NCBI GenBank assembly: GCA_045591095.1
Contig: JAZNSF010000028.1
Location: 1-64,000 of the forward strand
Reading direction: 5' to 3'
Source of the DNA: SIG440 sp045591095
GTDB lineage: Bacteria > Bacillota > Clostridia > Monoglobales > Monoglobaceae
Length of the DNA stretch: 64,000 nucleotides
The notes under the pieces were generated by a model. The model saw only the letters and a program-made list of their open reading frames with translations. It ran no database searches and was not told the DNA's origin. Shown one piece after another: positions 24,143 through 33,072 of the stretch. A program made the position numbers and the translations under genes. How positions within the stretch are numbered: the first letter of the stretch is position 1; the number at the start of each line of letters is the position of its first letter.

Positions 24143-25555
24143 ATGAGAAAAACCAAAATTGTATGCACAATAGGCCCAGCCTCCAACAATGAGGAAACAA
24201 TCAAGGGTATGTGCATGGCCGGGATGAATGTTGCCAGATTAAATTTTTCTCATGGGAATCATGAAGAACATAAGAGAAATATTGAACTTATAAAAAAGGT
24301 TCGCGACGAGCTTAACCTTCCGATAGCGATTATGCTTGACACCAAAGGTCCTGAATACCGCATAGGTATTTTTGAAAAATCAAAAATATATTTGAATGAC
24401 GGTGATATATTTACTTTTACAACCGATGATATAATAGGAGACCATACCAAGGTTTCAGTTAGCTACAAGGGACTCCCCGAAGATTTGAATAAGGGTGACA
24501 GAATTCTTCTTAATAATGGACTTCTCATATTTGAGGTTATCGAAATAAAAGGAAATGATGTTATCTGCCGTACAATTAGCGGTGGGGAGGTCTCTAATCG
24601 GAAAAGTATGAGCTTCCCGAACAAAGTATTAAGGCAGGTCTATCTTTCGGAACAGGACAAAGCGGATATTTTGTTTGGGGTGGAAAATGACGTAGATTTT
24701 ATTGCTTGTTCTTTTGTGTCGCACCGGCAGGACCTTTTGGATGTAAAGGAGTTTCTTGCTGAAATTAATGCTCCCGACACAAGTCTGATTGCCAAAATTG
24801 AAAATCAGGCGGGAATAGATAATATAGAAGAAATTTGCAGTGAATGTTCGGGGATTATGATTGGCAGAGGCGATATGGGCGTCGAAATTGCTTATGAAAA
24901 GCTACCTGCTATTCAAAAACACCTTATTACCAAATGTCGTATGCTGGGTAAATGCGTGATTACCGCAACAGAGATGCTTGAATCCATGATACAAAACCCA
25001 AGACCAACCAGGGCTGAGATTTCTGACGTGGCAAATGCGGTATACGATGGGTCAAGTGCAGTTATGCTTTCGGGCGAAACTGCTGCCGGTAAATATCCGG
25101 TAAAAGCAGTAGAGGCAATGGCAAAAATATCTCTGGAAACAGAACTGAATATACATTACGAAAAGCGGTTTACTAATTATAACTTCAAAATAAAAGATAC
25201 CATAGATGCAATTTCGCATTCGGCTTGCGGTATGGCTATTGATTTAAACGCCAGTGCGATTGCTATTTGTTCGCATTCCGGGATTACCGCCCGGATGGTG
25301 TCAAGATTCAGACCTTCGGTTGATATAGTCGGGCTTACCACAAATGAGAGGGTGTGGAGAAAGCTTGCCCTTTCGTGGGGGGTTACGCCCGTAATGATAG
25401 AATCTTATACGTCAACCGAAATACTATTTTATGTAGCAAAAAACACTGTTGCAAAAGAGTTAAATCTAAATAAAGGCAAAAAGATAATCATCACCGGCGG
25501 TGCCACAAACGGAAAGTCCGGCAATACTGACCTTATTAAAATAGAGACCATATAA
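24143..25555 (+). CDS. pyk: Pyruvate kinase
   Basis: 470 residues. It transfers phosphate from phosphoenolpyruvate to ADP in the last step of glycolysis. Visible are 'KIVCTIGPAS', 'GMNVARLNFSHG', 'MLDTKGPEYR', the active-site block 'LIAKIENQAGIDNI', 'GIMIGRGDMGVEI' and 'ITATEMLESMI'. The B domain (about 70-165) is complete. It ends after the C domain and lacks the extra PEP-utiliser-like domain found in Bacillus enzymes. AGGGGG gives the ribosome site. It is monocistronic, with its own promoter and a bidirectional terminator. Confidence 0.96.
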   Translation: MRKTKIVCTIGPASNNEETIKGMCMAGMNVARLNFSHGNHEEHKRNIELIKKVRDELNLPIAIMLDTKGPEYRIGIFEKSKIYLNDGDIFTFTTDDIIGDHTKVSVSYKGLPEDLNKGDRILLNNGLLIFEVIEIKGNDVICRTISGGEVSNRKSMSFPNKVLRQVYLSEQDKADILFGVENDVDFIACSFVSHRQDLLDVKEFLAEINAPDTSLIAKIENQAGIDNIEEICSECSGIMIGRGDMGVEIAYEKLPAIQKHLITKCRMLGKCVITATEMLESMIQNPRPTRAEISDVANAVYDGSSAVMLSGETAAGKYPVKAVEAMAKISLETELNIHYEKRFTNYNFKIKDTIDAISHSACGMAIDLNASAIAICSHSGITARMVSRFRPSVDIVGLTTNERVWRKLALSWGVTPVMIESYTSTEILFYVAKNTVAKELNLNKGKKIIITGGATNGKSGNTDLIKIETI

Positions 25556-25558
25556 TAA

Positions 25559-25596
25559 AAAACCCGATTGAGCAATGCATACTCAATCGGGTTTTA
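25559..25596. terminator. Bidirectional terminator between pyk and the uracil permease
   Basis: CCCGATTGAG (25563-25572) and CTCAATCGGG (25582-25591) form a perfect 10-bp stem with As on the left and Ts on the right, serving both convergent genes. Confidence 0.9.
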
Positions 25597-25611
25597 AATT
25601 CAAGATTACTT

Positions 25612-26967
25612 TTAGTTTTTCTTTGCAGAAAGGATAAGGTTTGTAATAATACCAAGGATAAGCGCACAAGCAATCGATGTGATTGTAACCTTGCCAAAGG
25701 TAAGTGTCAGTCCGCCGATACCTGAAATAAGTATTACGCTGACAACGAAGAGATTGCGATTATCTTCAAGGTCAACATACTTAAACATTTTAAGACCGCT
25801 TACTGCGATAAATCCATAAAGTGCCATACAAACACCGCCCATAACGCAAGAGGGGATAGAGTTTACAAATGCAACAAATGGTGAAATGAATGATATAATT
25901 ACAGCACTGATTGCAGCTGCGATAATGGTAACTACTGATGCGTTTGCCGTAATTGCTACACAACCTACAGATTCGCCATAAGTGGTGTTAGGACATCCAC
26001 CAAAGAACGCGCCTACCATAGAGCCTATACCATCACCGAGGAGTGTACGGTGAAGACCAGGCTCGGTAAGTAAATCTTTTTCGATAATTGAAGAAAAGTT
26101 TTTGTGGTCTGCAATATGCTCTGCAAATACAACAAATGCAACCGGGATATATGCAACAGCGATTGTCCCGATGTATGCGGGATTAATTTCGCCTACGCCT
26201 TTTAAAGCTGTAATGAATGTAAAATCAGGAACAGAAATAAATGTTTCAAAGTTTACGCCGTTTTCAACCAGGGCCTGGAAAGGTGCATAGCTGATAACCT
26301 TAAGAGCATCAATGTTTGCGAGATTCCCGATTGCAGTAAAGATAACTGCACTGACATAGCCAGCGAGGATACCTAAGATGAAAGGAATAAGGCGTGTCAT
26401 TTTTTTGCCGTATGTGGAGCAGATGGTTGTTACAAAAAGTGTAACAAGACCGCAAAGGAGACATACAAGAGGTGATGCAGCCTGTGCACCTTCAATTAAA
26501 ACATTACCTTTTGTAATATCACCAACTGCATTACCGGCCAAAGAAAGACCGATAATTGCAACGGTAGGTCCGATAACAATAGCCGGCATCAGCTTGTTTA
26601 TCCAATTTACACCAACCAGCTTTACAATAATCGCAATAATCACATAAACAAGTCCTGCAAAAATAACGCCAATGATTAGACCAAGATATCCAAGGGACAT
26701 GGATACTCCGCCTGCAAAGGCAGCAAACATAGAGCCGATAAATGCAAAAGACGAACCTAAAAATACGGGACTCTTTTTCTTGGTAAAGAGAACATAAACG
26801 AGTGTTCCCATACCTGCACCCAAAAGTGCTGCAGCAGGGTCCATATTGTTGCCGATAATAACCGGAACAACCAAGGTAGCTGTCATGATTGCAAGTAGCT
26901 GCTGGATAGCAAAAATAATAAGCTTTCCAAAGCTTGGCTTGTCTGATACGTTGTAGATTAGTTTCAT
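25612..26967 (-). CDS. uraA: Uracil/xanthine permease (NCS2 family), UraA-like
   Basis: 451 residues, about 14 membrane segments. NCS2 proteins are proton-coupled nucleobase symporters. The sequence has 'QQLLAIMTATLVVPVIIG', 'FLGSSFAFIGSM' and 'GGCPNTTYGESVG', which corresponds to the UraA-type GG.P.TTYGEN signature around the substrate-binding glutamate region, and a histidine/glutamate pair in 'VVFAEHIADH'. These features favour uracil over xanthine. AAGGAG lies upstream of the ATG at 26967. It is monocistronic with its own promoter. No PyrR attenuator was recognised in the short leader. Confidence 0.88.
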   Translation of the reverse strand: MKLIYNVSDKPSFGKLIIFAIQQLLAIMTATLVVPVIIGNNMDPAAALLGAGMGTLVYVLFTKKKSPVFLGSSFAFIGSMFAAFAGGVSMSLGYLGLIIGVIFAGLVYVIIAIIVKLVGVNWINKLMPAIVIGPTVAIIGLSLAGNAVGDITKGNVLIEGAQAASPLVCLLCGLVTLFVTTICSTYGKKMTRLIPFILGILAGYVSAVIFTAIGNLANIDALKVISYAPFQALVENGVNFETFISVPDFTFITALKGVGEINPAYIGTIAVAYIPVAFVVFAEHIADHKNFSSIIEKDLLTEPGLHRTLLGDGIGSMVGAFFGGCPNTTYGESVGCVAITANASVVTIIAAAISAVIISFISPFVAFVNSIPSCVMGGVCMALYGFIAVSGLKMFKYVDLEDNRNLFVVSVILISGIGGLTLTFGKVTITSIACALILGIITNLILSAKKN

Positions 26968-27012
26968 AAAAAATCTCCTTTTCGTTATTATGTATAAAAT
27001 AACATTTAAATC

Positions 27013-27041
27013 AGTATACCATATTGTGAAAAATTTGTAAA
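27013..27041 (-). promoter_or_regulatory. Promoter of the uracil permease gene
   Basis: Minus strand TTTACA (27036-27041), 17-bp spacer, TGGTATACT with the -10 at 27013-27018. Between 27042 and 27108 there is only AT-rich sequence. Confidence 0.78.
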
Positions 27042-27108
27042 TAATTTTTGAAAAGTTTGTAAAAATATTTTATTTTGTAAAAAAAGAGGAATATTTACGC
27101 AAAAAAAC

Positions 27109-27137
27109 TTGACGTATTTAATTTAATGTGATAAATT
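27109..27137 (+). promoter_or_regulatory. Promoter of T-box 2 and the aromatic catabolism operon
   Basis: TTGACG (27109-27114), 17-bp spacer, TAAATT (27132-27137) with TG just before (extended -10). Confidence 0.72.
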
Positions 27138-27145
27138 ATATGTAA

Positions 27146-27419
27146 TTAAATGCGTTTGAGCAGAAACAAGTAGGCACGTGGAAGCCTTGAGAGAGTTGTC
27201 GGGTGGTGCGAGACAATGGTGGAAGCGTTTCCGAATACATTCTTGCGAGCAGTGCACCGAACGGATTTTTTTCTCAGTAGGCTGCAACGGGAGTTCCCGT
27301 CACAGAACCGAGGTATTTAAAAAGATACCTTTTAAGGCCATTGCCGTGAGACAATGGTGAATTGAGGTGGTACCACGGGTTTTTCCCGTCCTCTGTTTTT
27401 TATGAGGACGGGTATTTTT
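27146..27419 (+). ncRNA. T-box leader with tyrosine (TAC) specifier
   Basis: Stem I has CAAGTAGG, GAGAGAGTTGTCGGGTGGTG and CCGAATACATTCTTGCGAGC, in which the pattern GAA-TAC-A places a TAC (tyrosine) specifier at 27236-27238. The T-box GGTGGTACCACGGG lies at 27366-27379; its TGGT bulge fits a tRNA with discriminator A, as in tRNA-Tyr. A CCCGTCCTC/GAGGACGGG terminator with Ts closes it (27385-27419). Uncharged tRNA-Tyr would promote read-through into the symporter gene and the genes behind it. Confidence 0.92.
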
Positions 27420-27475
27420 GTATCTGTCCCCCAAAAATAAGTGTGGCGCACAGCCAAAGAAAGGGATGTAAAAAA

Positions 27476-29002
27476 ATGGTATTAAAAATTGGAATGTTAG
27501 TGGTATTTTTTGCAATTATGCTGATTGTCGGACTTTATTGCCGTAAGCATTCTACCGACGTGTCCGGGTTTGTTCTTGGGGGCCGCAATGTTGGACCTTG
27601 GCTTACTGCCTTTGCATACGGGACATCATACTTTTCGGCAGTAATTTTTGTAGGCTATGCAGGTCAGTTTGGCTGGAAGTTTGGGGTTGCTTCTACCTGG
27701 ATTGGTGTTGGCAACGCAGTTTTAGGTTCGCTTATGCCATGGATGATTTTGGGCAGACGTACCCGCCTTATGAGTCAACACCTTGAAAGTGCTACAATGC
27801 CGGAGTTCTTTGGCAATAGATATAAAAGCCCTACACTTAAAATTGCGGCGTCAGTAATAGTATTTATTTTCCTTATTCCCTATACGGCATCACTTTATAA
27901 CGGTTTGTCAAGATTGTTTGTCATGGCATTTCCCAATGTGGATTATGCTACATGTGTGATTGTGATGGCTGTACTTACGGGTATATATGTTATTGCAGGC
28001 GGTTATATGGCAACTGCTATAAACGATTTTATACAAGGTATAATAATGCTTGTTGGTATTGTATTGGTCATCGCAGCAGTGCTTAACCAAAATGGCGGAT
28101 TTACAGAAGCTCTCCGAACTCTTGCGGAGGTTGAGGCGGATGGAGCAGCTCCGGGGGCATTCAATTCGTTCTTTGGCCCTGACCCACTTGGCCTTTTGTT
28201 TGTAGTGATACTTACATCACTTGGAACATGGGGTCTTCCTCAGATGGTTCAGAAATTTTATGCTATAAAAAGCGAAAAGGATATCAACAAAGGTACTATC
28301 ATTTCCACAGTATTTGCCCTTATCGTTGCAGGGGGCTGTTACTTCCTGGGTGGTTTTGGAAGACTTATGGATATCGATGTTAATGCTTTGGGCTACGATT
28401 CGATTATCCCCGAAATGCTTAACGGTCTTCCTGATGTGCTTATAGGTGTGGTAATTGTACTTGTGCTTTCAGCATCAATGTCTACCCTTTCGTCTCTGGT
28501 TCTTACGTCAAGCTCTACCCTTACACTTGACCTTATTAAAGGGCATATTGTAAAGGAGCTTTCTGAGAAAAAACAGGTACTTATAATGAGATTTCTCATT
28601 GTAGTATTTATTGTAATTTCGGCATTTATTGCACTCAATAAGGATAAGCTTGGTTACATAGCTGATATGATGGGGATTTCCTGGGGCGCTTTGGCAGGTG
28701 CATTTTTAGCTCCGTTTATATATGGTCTTTACTGGAAAAAGGCGACAAAAGCATCGGTTTGGGCAAGCTTTATATTTGGCGCAGGGGTTATGATGCTCAA
28801 TATGTTTTTCCGCTCTTCGTTCCCTGCCGTTTTACAATCGCCAATTAACTCTGGTGTTATTGTAATGCTTTCGGGGATTGTGATTGTACCCTTGGTAAGT
28901 GTAATTACTAAAAAGCCAGATAAAACCGAGGTAGAACATATGTTTGATTGCTACAACCGCGAGGTTGTTGTTTCCACAAAGGAGTCTTTGGGAAATAAAT
29001 AA
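27476..29002 (+). CDS. Sodium:solute symporter (SSS family)
   Basis: 508 residues from ATG 27476, after AAAGGGA; the longer frame into the T-box is not coding. About 13 membrane helices. SSS features include 'GGRNVGPWLTAFAYGTSYFSAV' (partial: GGRNVGPW), 'ATMPEFFGNRY', 'YVIAGGYMATAINDFIQG' and 'LGTWGLPQMVQKFYAIKS', all typical of PutP/PanF-like sodium symporters. The substrate cannot be read directly. As the first gene behind a tyrosine T-box and ahead of ior and paaK genes, uptake of an aromatic amino acid or export/uptake of an aryl acid is the likely role. Confidence 0.88.
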   Translation: MVLKIGMLVVFFAIMLIVGLYCRKHSTDVSGFVLGGRNVGPWLTAFAYGTSYFSAVIFVGYAGQFGWKFGVASTWIGVGNAVLGSLMPWMILGRRTRLMSQHLESATMPEFFGNRYKSPTLKIAASVIVFIFLIPYTASLYNGLSRLFVMAFPNVDYATCVIVMAVLTGIYVIAGGYMATAINDFIQGIIMLVGIVLVIAAVLNQNGGFTEALRTLAEVEADGAAPGAFNSFFGPDPLGLLFVVILTSLGTWGLPQMVQKFYAIKSEKDINKGTIISTVFALIVAGGCYFLGGFGRLMDIDVNALGYDSIIPEMLNGLPDVLIGVVIVLVLSASMSTLSSLVLTSSSTLTLDLIKGHIVKELSEKKQVLIMRFLIVVFIVISAFIALNKDKLGYIADMMGISWGALAGAFLAPFIYGLYWKKATKASVWASFIFGAGVMMLNMFFRSSFPAVLQSPINSGVIVMLSGIVIVPLVSVITKKPDKTEVEHMFDCYNREVVVSTKESLGNK

Positions 29003-29047
29003 TATCTTAAAATAAAAGTACTTGATGTTTAGTTAAGGAGAAGAGCT

Positions 29048-30685
29048 ATGCCTATTACAGAAATTTTGCAAAAAAATGCGGATTTTTACCCTAGTGATGT
29101 TAGTTTGGTGCAAATAAACCCACAGCTTGAAAGTCAGTCAAGAATGACCTGGAGGGAGTATTCTCTTATTGAAACCAATCCAAACGAGGCTTACCGAAAG
29201 GAAATAACCTGGAGCGAATTCAACAAGCGGGCGAATCGTTTTGCTAATTTCCTCCTGACCCGGGGAATAAAAAAAGGCGACAAGGTTGCAATTCTTTTGA
29301 TGAACTGTATCGAGTGGCTTCCTGTTTATTTTGGGATACTCAAAACAGGTGCGCTTGCAGTACCGCTTAACTATCGCTATGCATCTGATGAAATAAAGTA
29401 TTGCCTTGAACTTGCGGATGCTGATGCAATCATATTTGGACCTGAATTTACAGGAAGAGTAGAACAGATTTGCAATCGTGTAAAAGGAGTAAAAATCTGG
29501 ATGTATCATGGCGAAGACTGTCCAACTTTTGCCGAGAGCTATGACAATTTAGTTACATATTGTTCGAGCAAAAGCCCGCAGATAAAGCTATCGGACGAAG
29601 ATGAAGCAGCGATTTATTTTTCATCAGGCACAACGGGATTTCCAAAAGCCATAATTCATAACCATCAAAGTCTTATGCACGCCGCAATGACCGAGCAAAA
29701 CCACCACAAGCAGACTAAAGAGGATGTATTCCTTTGTATACCGCCCCTTTATCATACGGGTGCAAAGATGCATTGGTTTGGGAGCTTTTTGGTTGGTGGC
29801 AAAGCAGTTATCCTAAAAGGAATTAAGCCCGAATGGATACTTAAAGTAGCATCCGAGGAAGGTTGCTCGATTGTTTGGCTGCTTGTTCCGTGGGCGCAGG
29901 ATATCCTTGATGCGATTGACCGCGGGGACATTAATCTTGCGGATTATAACCTTGACAAGTGGCGACTTATGCACATAGGCGCTCAACCTGTACCGCCAAG
30001 TCTTATCAAACGTTGGAAACAGGTTTTCCCAAATCATAATTATGATACAAACTATGGACTTTCCGAGTCAATAGGGCCGGGATGCGTTCATCTTGGAATG
30101 GAAAACGAACATAAAGTTGGTGCAATCGGAAAAGCAGGATTTGGCTGGCAGACAAAAATTGTTGACGAAAACGGAAATGCTGTCAAAAGAGGTGACGTGG
30201 GCGAGCTTTTGGTTAAAGGACCGGGCGTCATGACTGCTTACTATAAGGACGAAAAATCAACAAATGCTGTACTTAAGGGCGGATGGCTTTACACCGGTGA
30301 TATGGCGACCGAGGACGAGGATGGATTTATTTTCCTTGTCGACCGAAAGAAAGATGTAATTATCTCGGGCGGCGAAAATCTTTATCCGGTGCAGATTGAA
30401 GATTACCTCAGAAAGAATGACAAAATAAGCGACGTTGCGGTCATCGGACTTCCCGATGCAAGGCTTGGCGAGATTGCAGCGGCAATTATACAGATTAAAG
30501 ACGGAATGACAGCGACAGAAGAAGAAATCGAGGAATTTTGTCTTGAACTTCCAAGGTACAAACGCCCAAGAAAAATTATTTTTGCTGATGTACCAAGAAA
30601 CCCAACCGGAAAAATCGAAAAACCAAAACTCAGGGAAATCTACTGCATGGGTAGTGTAGTTGCTCAGCAAAATGAGATTGAATAA
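29048..30685 (+). CDS. Acyl-CoA synthetase (AMP-forming, fatty/aryl acid type)
   Basis: 545 residues, ATG preceded by AAGGAGAAG. The adenylation motif 'IYFSSGTTGFPKAIIH', 'YGLSESIGPG', 'YTGDMATEDEDGFI', hinge 'DRKKDVIISGGENLYPVQIE' (partial) and the C-terminal lysine in 'NPTGKIEKPKL' define an ANL-family acid:CoA ligase in the cytosol. It converts a carboxylic acid, ATP and CoA to the thioester; in fermenters such enzymes can also run towards ATP when AMP and pyrophosphate allow, though that is not usual. In this operon an aryl acetate or aryl propionate is the probable substrate. Confidence 0.88.
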   Translation: MPITEILQKNADFYPSDVSLVQINPQLESQSRMTWREYSLIETNPNEAYRKEITWSEFNKRANRFANFLLTRGIKKGDKVAILLMNCIEWLPVYFGILKTGALAVPLNYRYASDEIKYCLELADADAIIFGPEFTGRVEQICNRVKGVKIWMYHGEDCPTFAESYDNLVTYCSSKSPQIKLSDEDEAAIYFSSGTTGFPKAIIHNHQSLMHAAMTEQNHHKQTKEDVFLCIPPLYHTGAKMHWFGSFLVGGKAVILKGIKPEWILKVASEEGCSIVWLLVPWAQDILDAIDRGDINLADYNLDKWRLMHIGAQPVPPSLIKRWKQVFPNHNYDTNYGLSESIGPGCVHLGMENEHKVGAIGKAGFGWQTKIVDENGNAVKRGDVGELLVKGPGVMTAYYKDEKSTNAVLKGGWLYTGDMATEDEDGFIFLVDRKKDVIISGGENLYPVQIEDYLRKNDKISDVAVIGLPDARLGEIAAAIIQIKDGMTATEEEIEEFCLELPRYKRPRKIIFADVPRNPTGKIEKPKLREIYCMGSVVAQQNEIE

Positions 30686-30724
30686 TTTTGCTGTTAAAAT
30701 AAATCAGAAAGGAAGCTGCAAAAT

Positions 30725-32461
30725 ATGAAAAAATTATTACTGGGAAATGCGGCTGTAGCCCGGGGCGCTTATGAGGCTGGCGTAAATGTTGTTGCATCAT
30801 ACCCAGGCACACCAAGTACAGAAATTACCGAAGAAATTGCGAAATTTGATGAAGTATATTCCGAATGGTCGCCAAATGAAAAGGTTGCGGCAGAGGTTGC
30901 AATCGGCGCATCAATAGCAGGTGCAAGAGCAATGAGCTGTATGAAGCACGTTGGTCTTAACGTTATGGCAGACCCGGTGTTTACAGTAAGCTATACCGGC
31001 GTAAACGGAGGACTTGTTTTCTGCGTTGCTGACGACCCCGGTATGCACTCGTCACAAAACGAACAGGATTCAAGACACTATGCAAAGGCATCTAAAATAA
31101 TGATGCTCGAGCCTTCGGACTCGGCTGAATGTAAGGAATTTACAAAGCTTGCATTTAAGCTTTCTGAAGAATTTGATACCCCTGCATTTATAAGACTTTC
31201 TACAAGAGTTTCGCACTCGCAGAGCTTGGTTGAACTTAACGAAAGAGAAGATGTAGAAGTAAAGAAATACGAAAAGAACATAAGCAAATACGTTATGATG
31301 CCTGCTATGGCAATCAAACGTCACGTTGTTGTTGAAGAACGAATCAAGGCTCTTACCGAACTTGCTGAAACATCAGAACTTAACAGAATTGAAAACAACA
31401 AGTCCAAAATAGGCGTTATCTCGGCAGGTATTGCATATGTTTATGCTAAGGAAGCGCTTGGTGACAAAGCAGACTTTTTGAAGCTTGGTATGGTTTATCC
31501 TCTTCCAAAGCAAAAGCTCATTGACTTTGTAAATAGTCATGAAAAGGTATATGTAATTGAAGAACTTGACCCGGTAATCGAAAATGAATGTAAGGCACTC
31601 GGCCTTAATGTACTGGGCAAGGACCTCTTTACACTTCTTGGTGAATATACCCCGACAATGATAAAATCGGTTGTTTTGGGCGAGAATGCTCCCGAGACAA
31701 TTGCAATAGACGAAGAACTCCCCATAAGACCCCCCGTTATGTGTGCAGGCTGTCCTCATAGAGGAACATTTTATGTACTTAAAAAGCTTGGCCTTGTTGT
31801 TTCGGGTGATATAGGTTGTTATACACTTGGTGCTGCAGCACCGCTTCAGTCTGTTGACACAACAATTTGTATGGGTGCGTCGGTAAGTGCGGCTCATGGT
31901 ATGGCAAAGGCTCAAGGAGCAGAATTTAACAAAAAATTGGTTTCGGTTATCGGTGACTCTACCTTTATGCATTCAGGTATTACCGGACTTATCGACATTG
32001 TCTACAACAAGGGCAACAATACTGTTATTATCCTTGATAACTCAATCACCGGCATGACAGGACATCAGAATAACCCGACAACCGGTTATACAATCAAGGG
32101 CGAAGAAACCAAGCAGGTAAACTTAATCGCACTTTGCAAAGCTTGTGGTATTGAGCACGTTACAGTTTGCGACCCATTTGATATAAAGAACTTTGAAAAG
32201 GTTGTAAAGCTTGAGATTGAGAGGGAAGAGCCTTCTGTAATTATCGCTCAAAGACCTTGTGCGCTCTTAAAAACAGTTAAGTACACAGGTCACTGTACTA
32301 TCGGTGAAAATTGCAAAAACTGCAAAATGTGTATGAAACTTGGATGCCCTGCAATTTCGGTTGTAGATGATAAAGTGGTAATTGATAACACTCAGTGTAA
32401 CGGCTGTGGTCTTTGCATCAATGTTTGTCCCTTTGCGGCAATAAAAAAGGAGGAGAACTGA
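30725..32461 (+). CDS. iorA: Indolepyruvate ferredoxin oxidoreductase, alpha subunit
   Basis: 578 residues. The enzyme oxidatively decarboxylates aryl pyruvates (from tryptophan, phenylalanine, tyrosine) to aryl-acetyl-CoA with ferredoxin reduction. Order of parts: pyrimidine-binding domain with 'ASYPGTPSTEI' and 'KVAAEVAIGASIAGAR', the 'CAGCPHRGTF' and 'GDIGCYTLG' TPP region, 'IGDSTFMHSGI' and 'LDNSITGMTGHQ' (diphosphate and metal loop), and a C-terminal 2[4Fe-4S] ferredoxin domain with 'CNGCGLCINVCPF'. One cluster motif has irregular spacing ('CKNCKMCMKLGC'), normal for IorA. The iorB gene follows after 1 bp. Confidence 0.95.
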   Translation: MKKLLLGNAAVARGAYEAGVNVVASYPGTPSTEITEEIAKFDEVYSEWSPNEKVAAEVAIGASIAGARAMSCMKHVGLNVMADPVFTVSYTGVNGGLVFCVADDPGMHSSQNEQDSRHYAKASKIMMLEPSDSAECKEFTKLAFKLSEEFDTPAFIRLSTRVSHSQSLVELNEREDVEVKKYEKNISKYVMMPAMAIKRHVVVEERIKALTELAETSELNRIENNKSKIGVISAGIAYVYAKEALGDKADFLKLGMVYPLPKQKLIDFVNSHEKVYVIEELDPVIENECKALGLNVLGKDLFTLLGEYTPTMIKSVVLGENAPETIAIDEELPIRPPVMCAGCPHRGTFYVLKKLGLVVSGDIGCYTLGAAAPLQSVDTTICMGASVSAAHGMAKAQGAEFNKKLVSVIGDSTFMHSGITGLIDIVYNKGNNTVIILDNSITGMTGHQNNPTTGYTIKGEETKQVNLIALCKACGIEHVTVCDPFDIKNFEKVVKLEIEREEPSVIIAQRPCALLKTVKYTGHCTIGENCKNCKMCMKLGCPAISVVDDKVVIDNTQCNGCGLCINVCPFAAIKKEEN

Positions 32462-32462
32462 T

Positions 32463-33038
32463 ATGTCAAATGATACAAAAAAGATAATGATTGTTGGTGT
32501 AGGCGGTCAGGGAACTCTTCTTGCAAGCAGAATACTTGGTAATGTTGCAATTGGTGAGGGCTATGACGTAAAGGTTTCGGAGGTCCATGGTATGAGTCAG
32601 CGTGGTGGAAGCGTTGTAACTTATGTAAAGTATGGCAAAAAGGTGTATTCGCCTATCATTGACCGTGGCGAAGCAGATACTATCCTTGCGTTTGAACTTT
32701 TAGAGGCCGAGCGTGCACTTCCTTACCTTAAAAAAGGCGGGAAGATGATAGTAAATTCGCAAAAGATCAATCCTATGCCGGTTATCACAGGAAACGCTTC
32801 ATATCCCGCTGATATTGATAAAAAGCTAAGTGAGTTAGTTGACACTACCGTAGTTGATGCGCTTAGCTTGGCAAAAGAAGCAGGAAACATCAAATCGGTA
32901 AACGTTGTACTTATAGGGGTCTTGGCAAAAACGACAAACATCCAATACGAAAAATGGATTGAAACTATAAAAACTACCGTACCGCCAAAGTTTATGGAAG
33001 TAAACCTTAAGGCGTTTGACTTAGGTTACAATTTATAG
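32463..33038 (+). CDS. iorB: Indolepyruvate ferredoxin oxidoreductase, beta subunit
   Basis: 191 residues. It is the gamma-type domain of 2-oxoacid:ferredoxin oxidoreductases and completes the heterotetramer with IorA. The family opening 'IMIVGVGGQGTLLASRILG' and 'SEVHGMSQRGGSVVTYVKYG' are both present, as is 'ILAFELLEAERALPYL'. GGAGGAG in the iorA end gives the ribosome site and coupling is tight. Position between iorA and paaK repeats an arrangement known from anaerobes that ferment aromatic amino acids. Confidence 0.95.
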   Translation: MSNDTKKIMIVGVGGQGTLLASRILGNVAIGEGYDVKVSEVHGMSQRGGSVVTYVKYGKKVYSPIIDRGEADTILAFELLEAERALPYLKKGGKMIVNSQKINPMPVITGNASYPADIDKKLSELVDTTVVDALSLAKEAGNIKSVNVVLIGVLAKTTNIQYEKWIETIKTTVPPKFMEVNLKAFDLGYNL

Positions 33039-33072
33039 AAATATTTTTAAAATTTTAAGAGAGGTGACAAAA

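Noticed and set aside
27362..27475. N-terminal extension of the sodium symporter into the T-box
   Set aside because: The frame stays open by chance; the extension overlaps the T-box terminator and ATG 27476 has a ribosome site and starts at the first helix.
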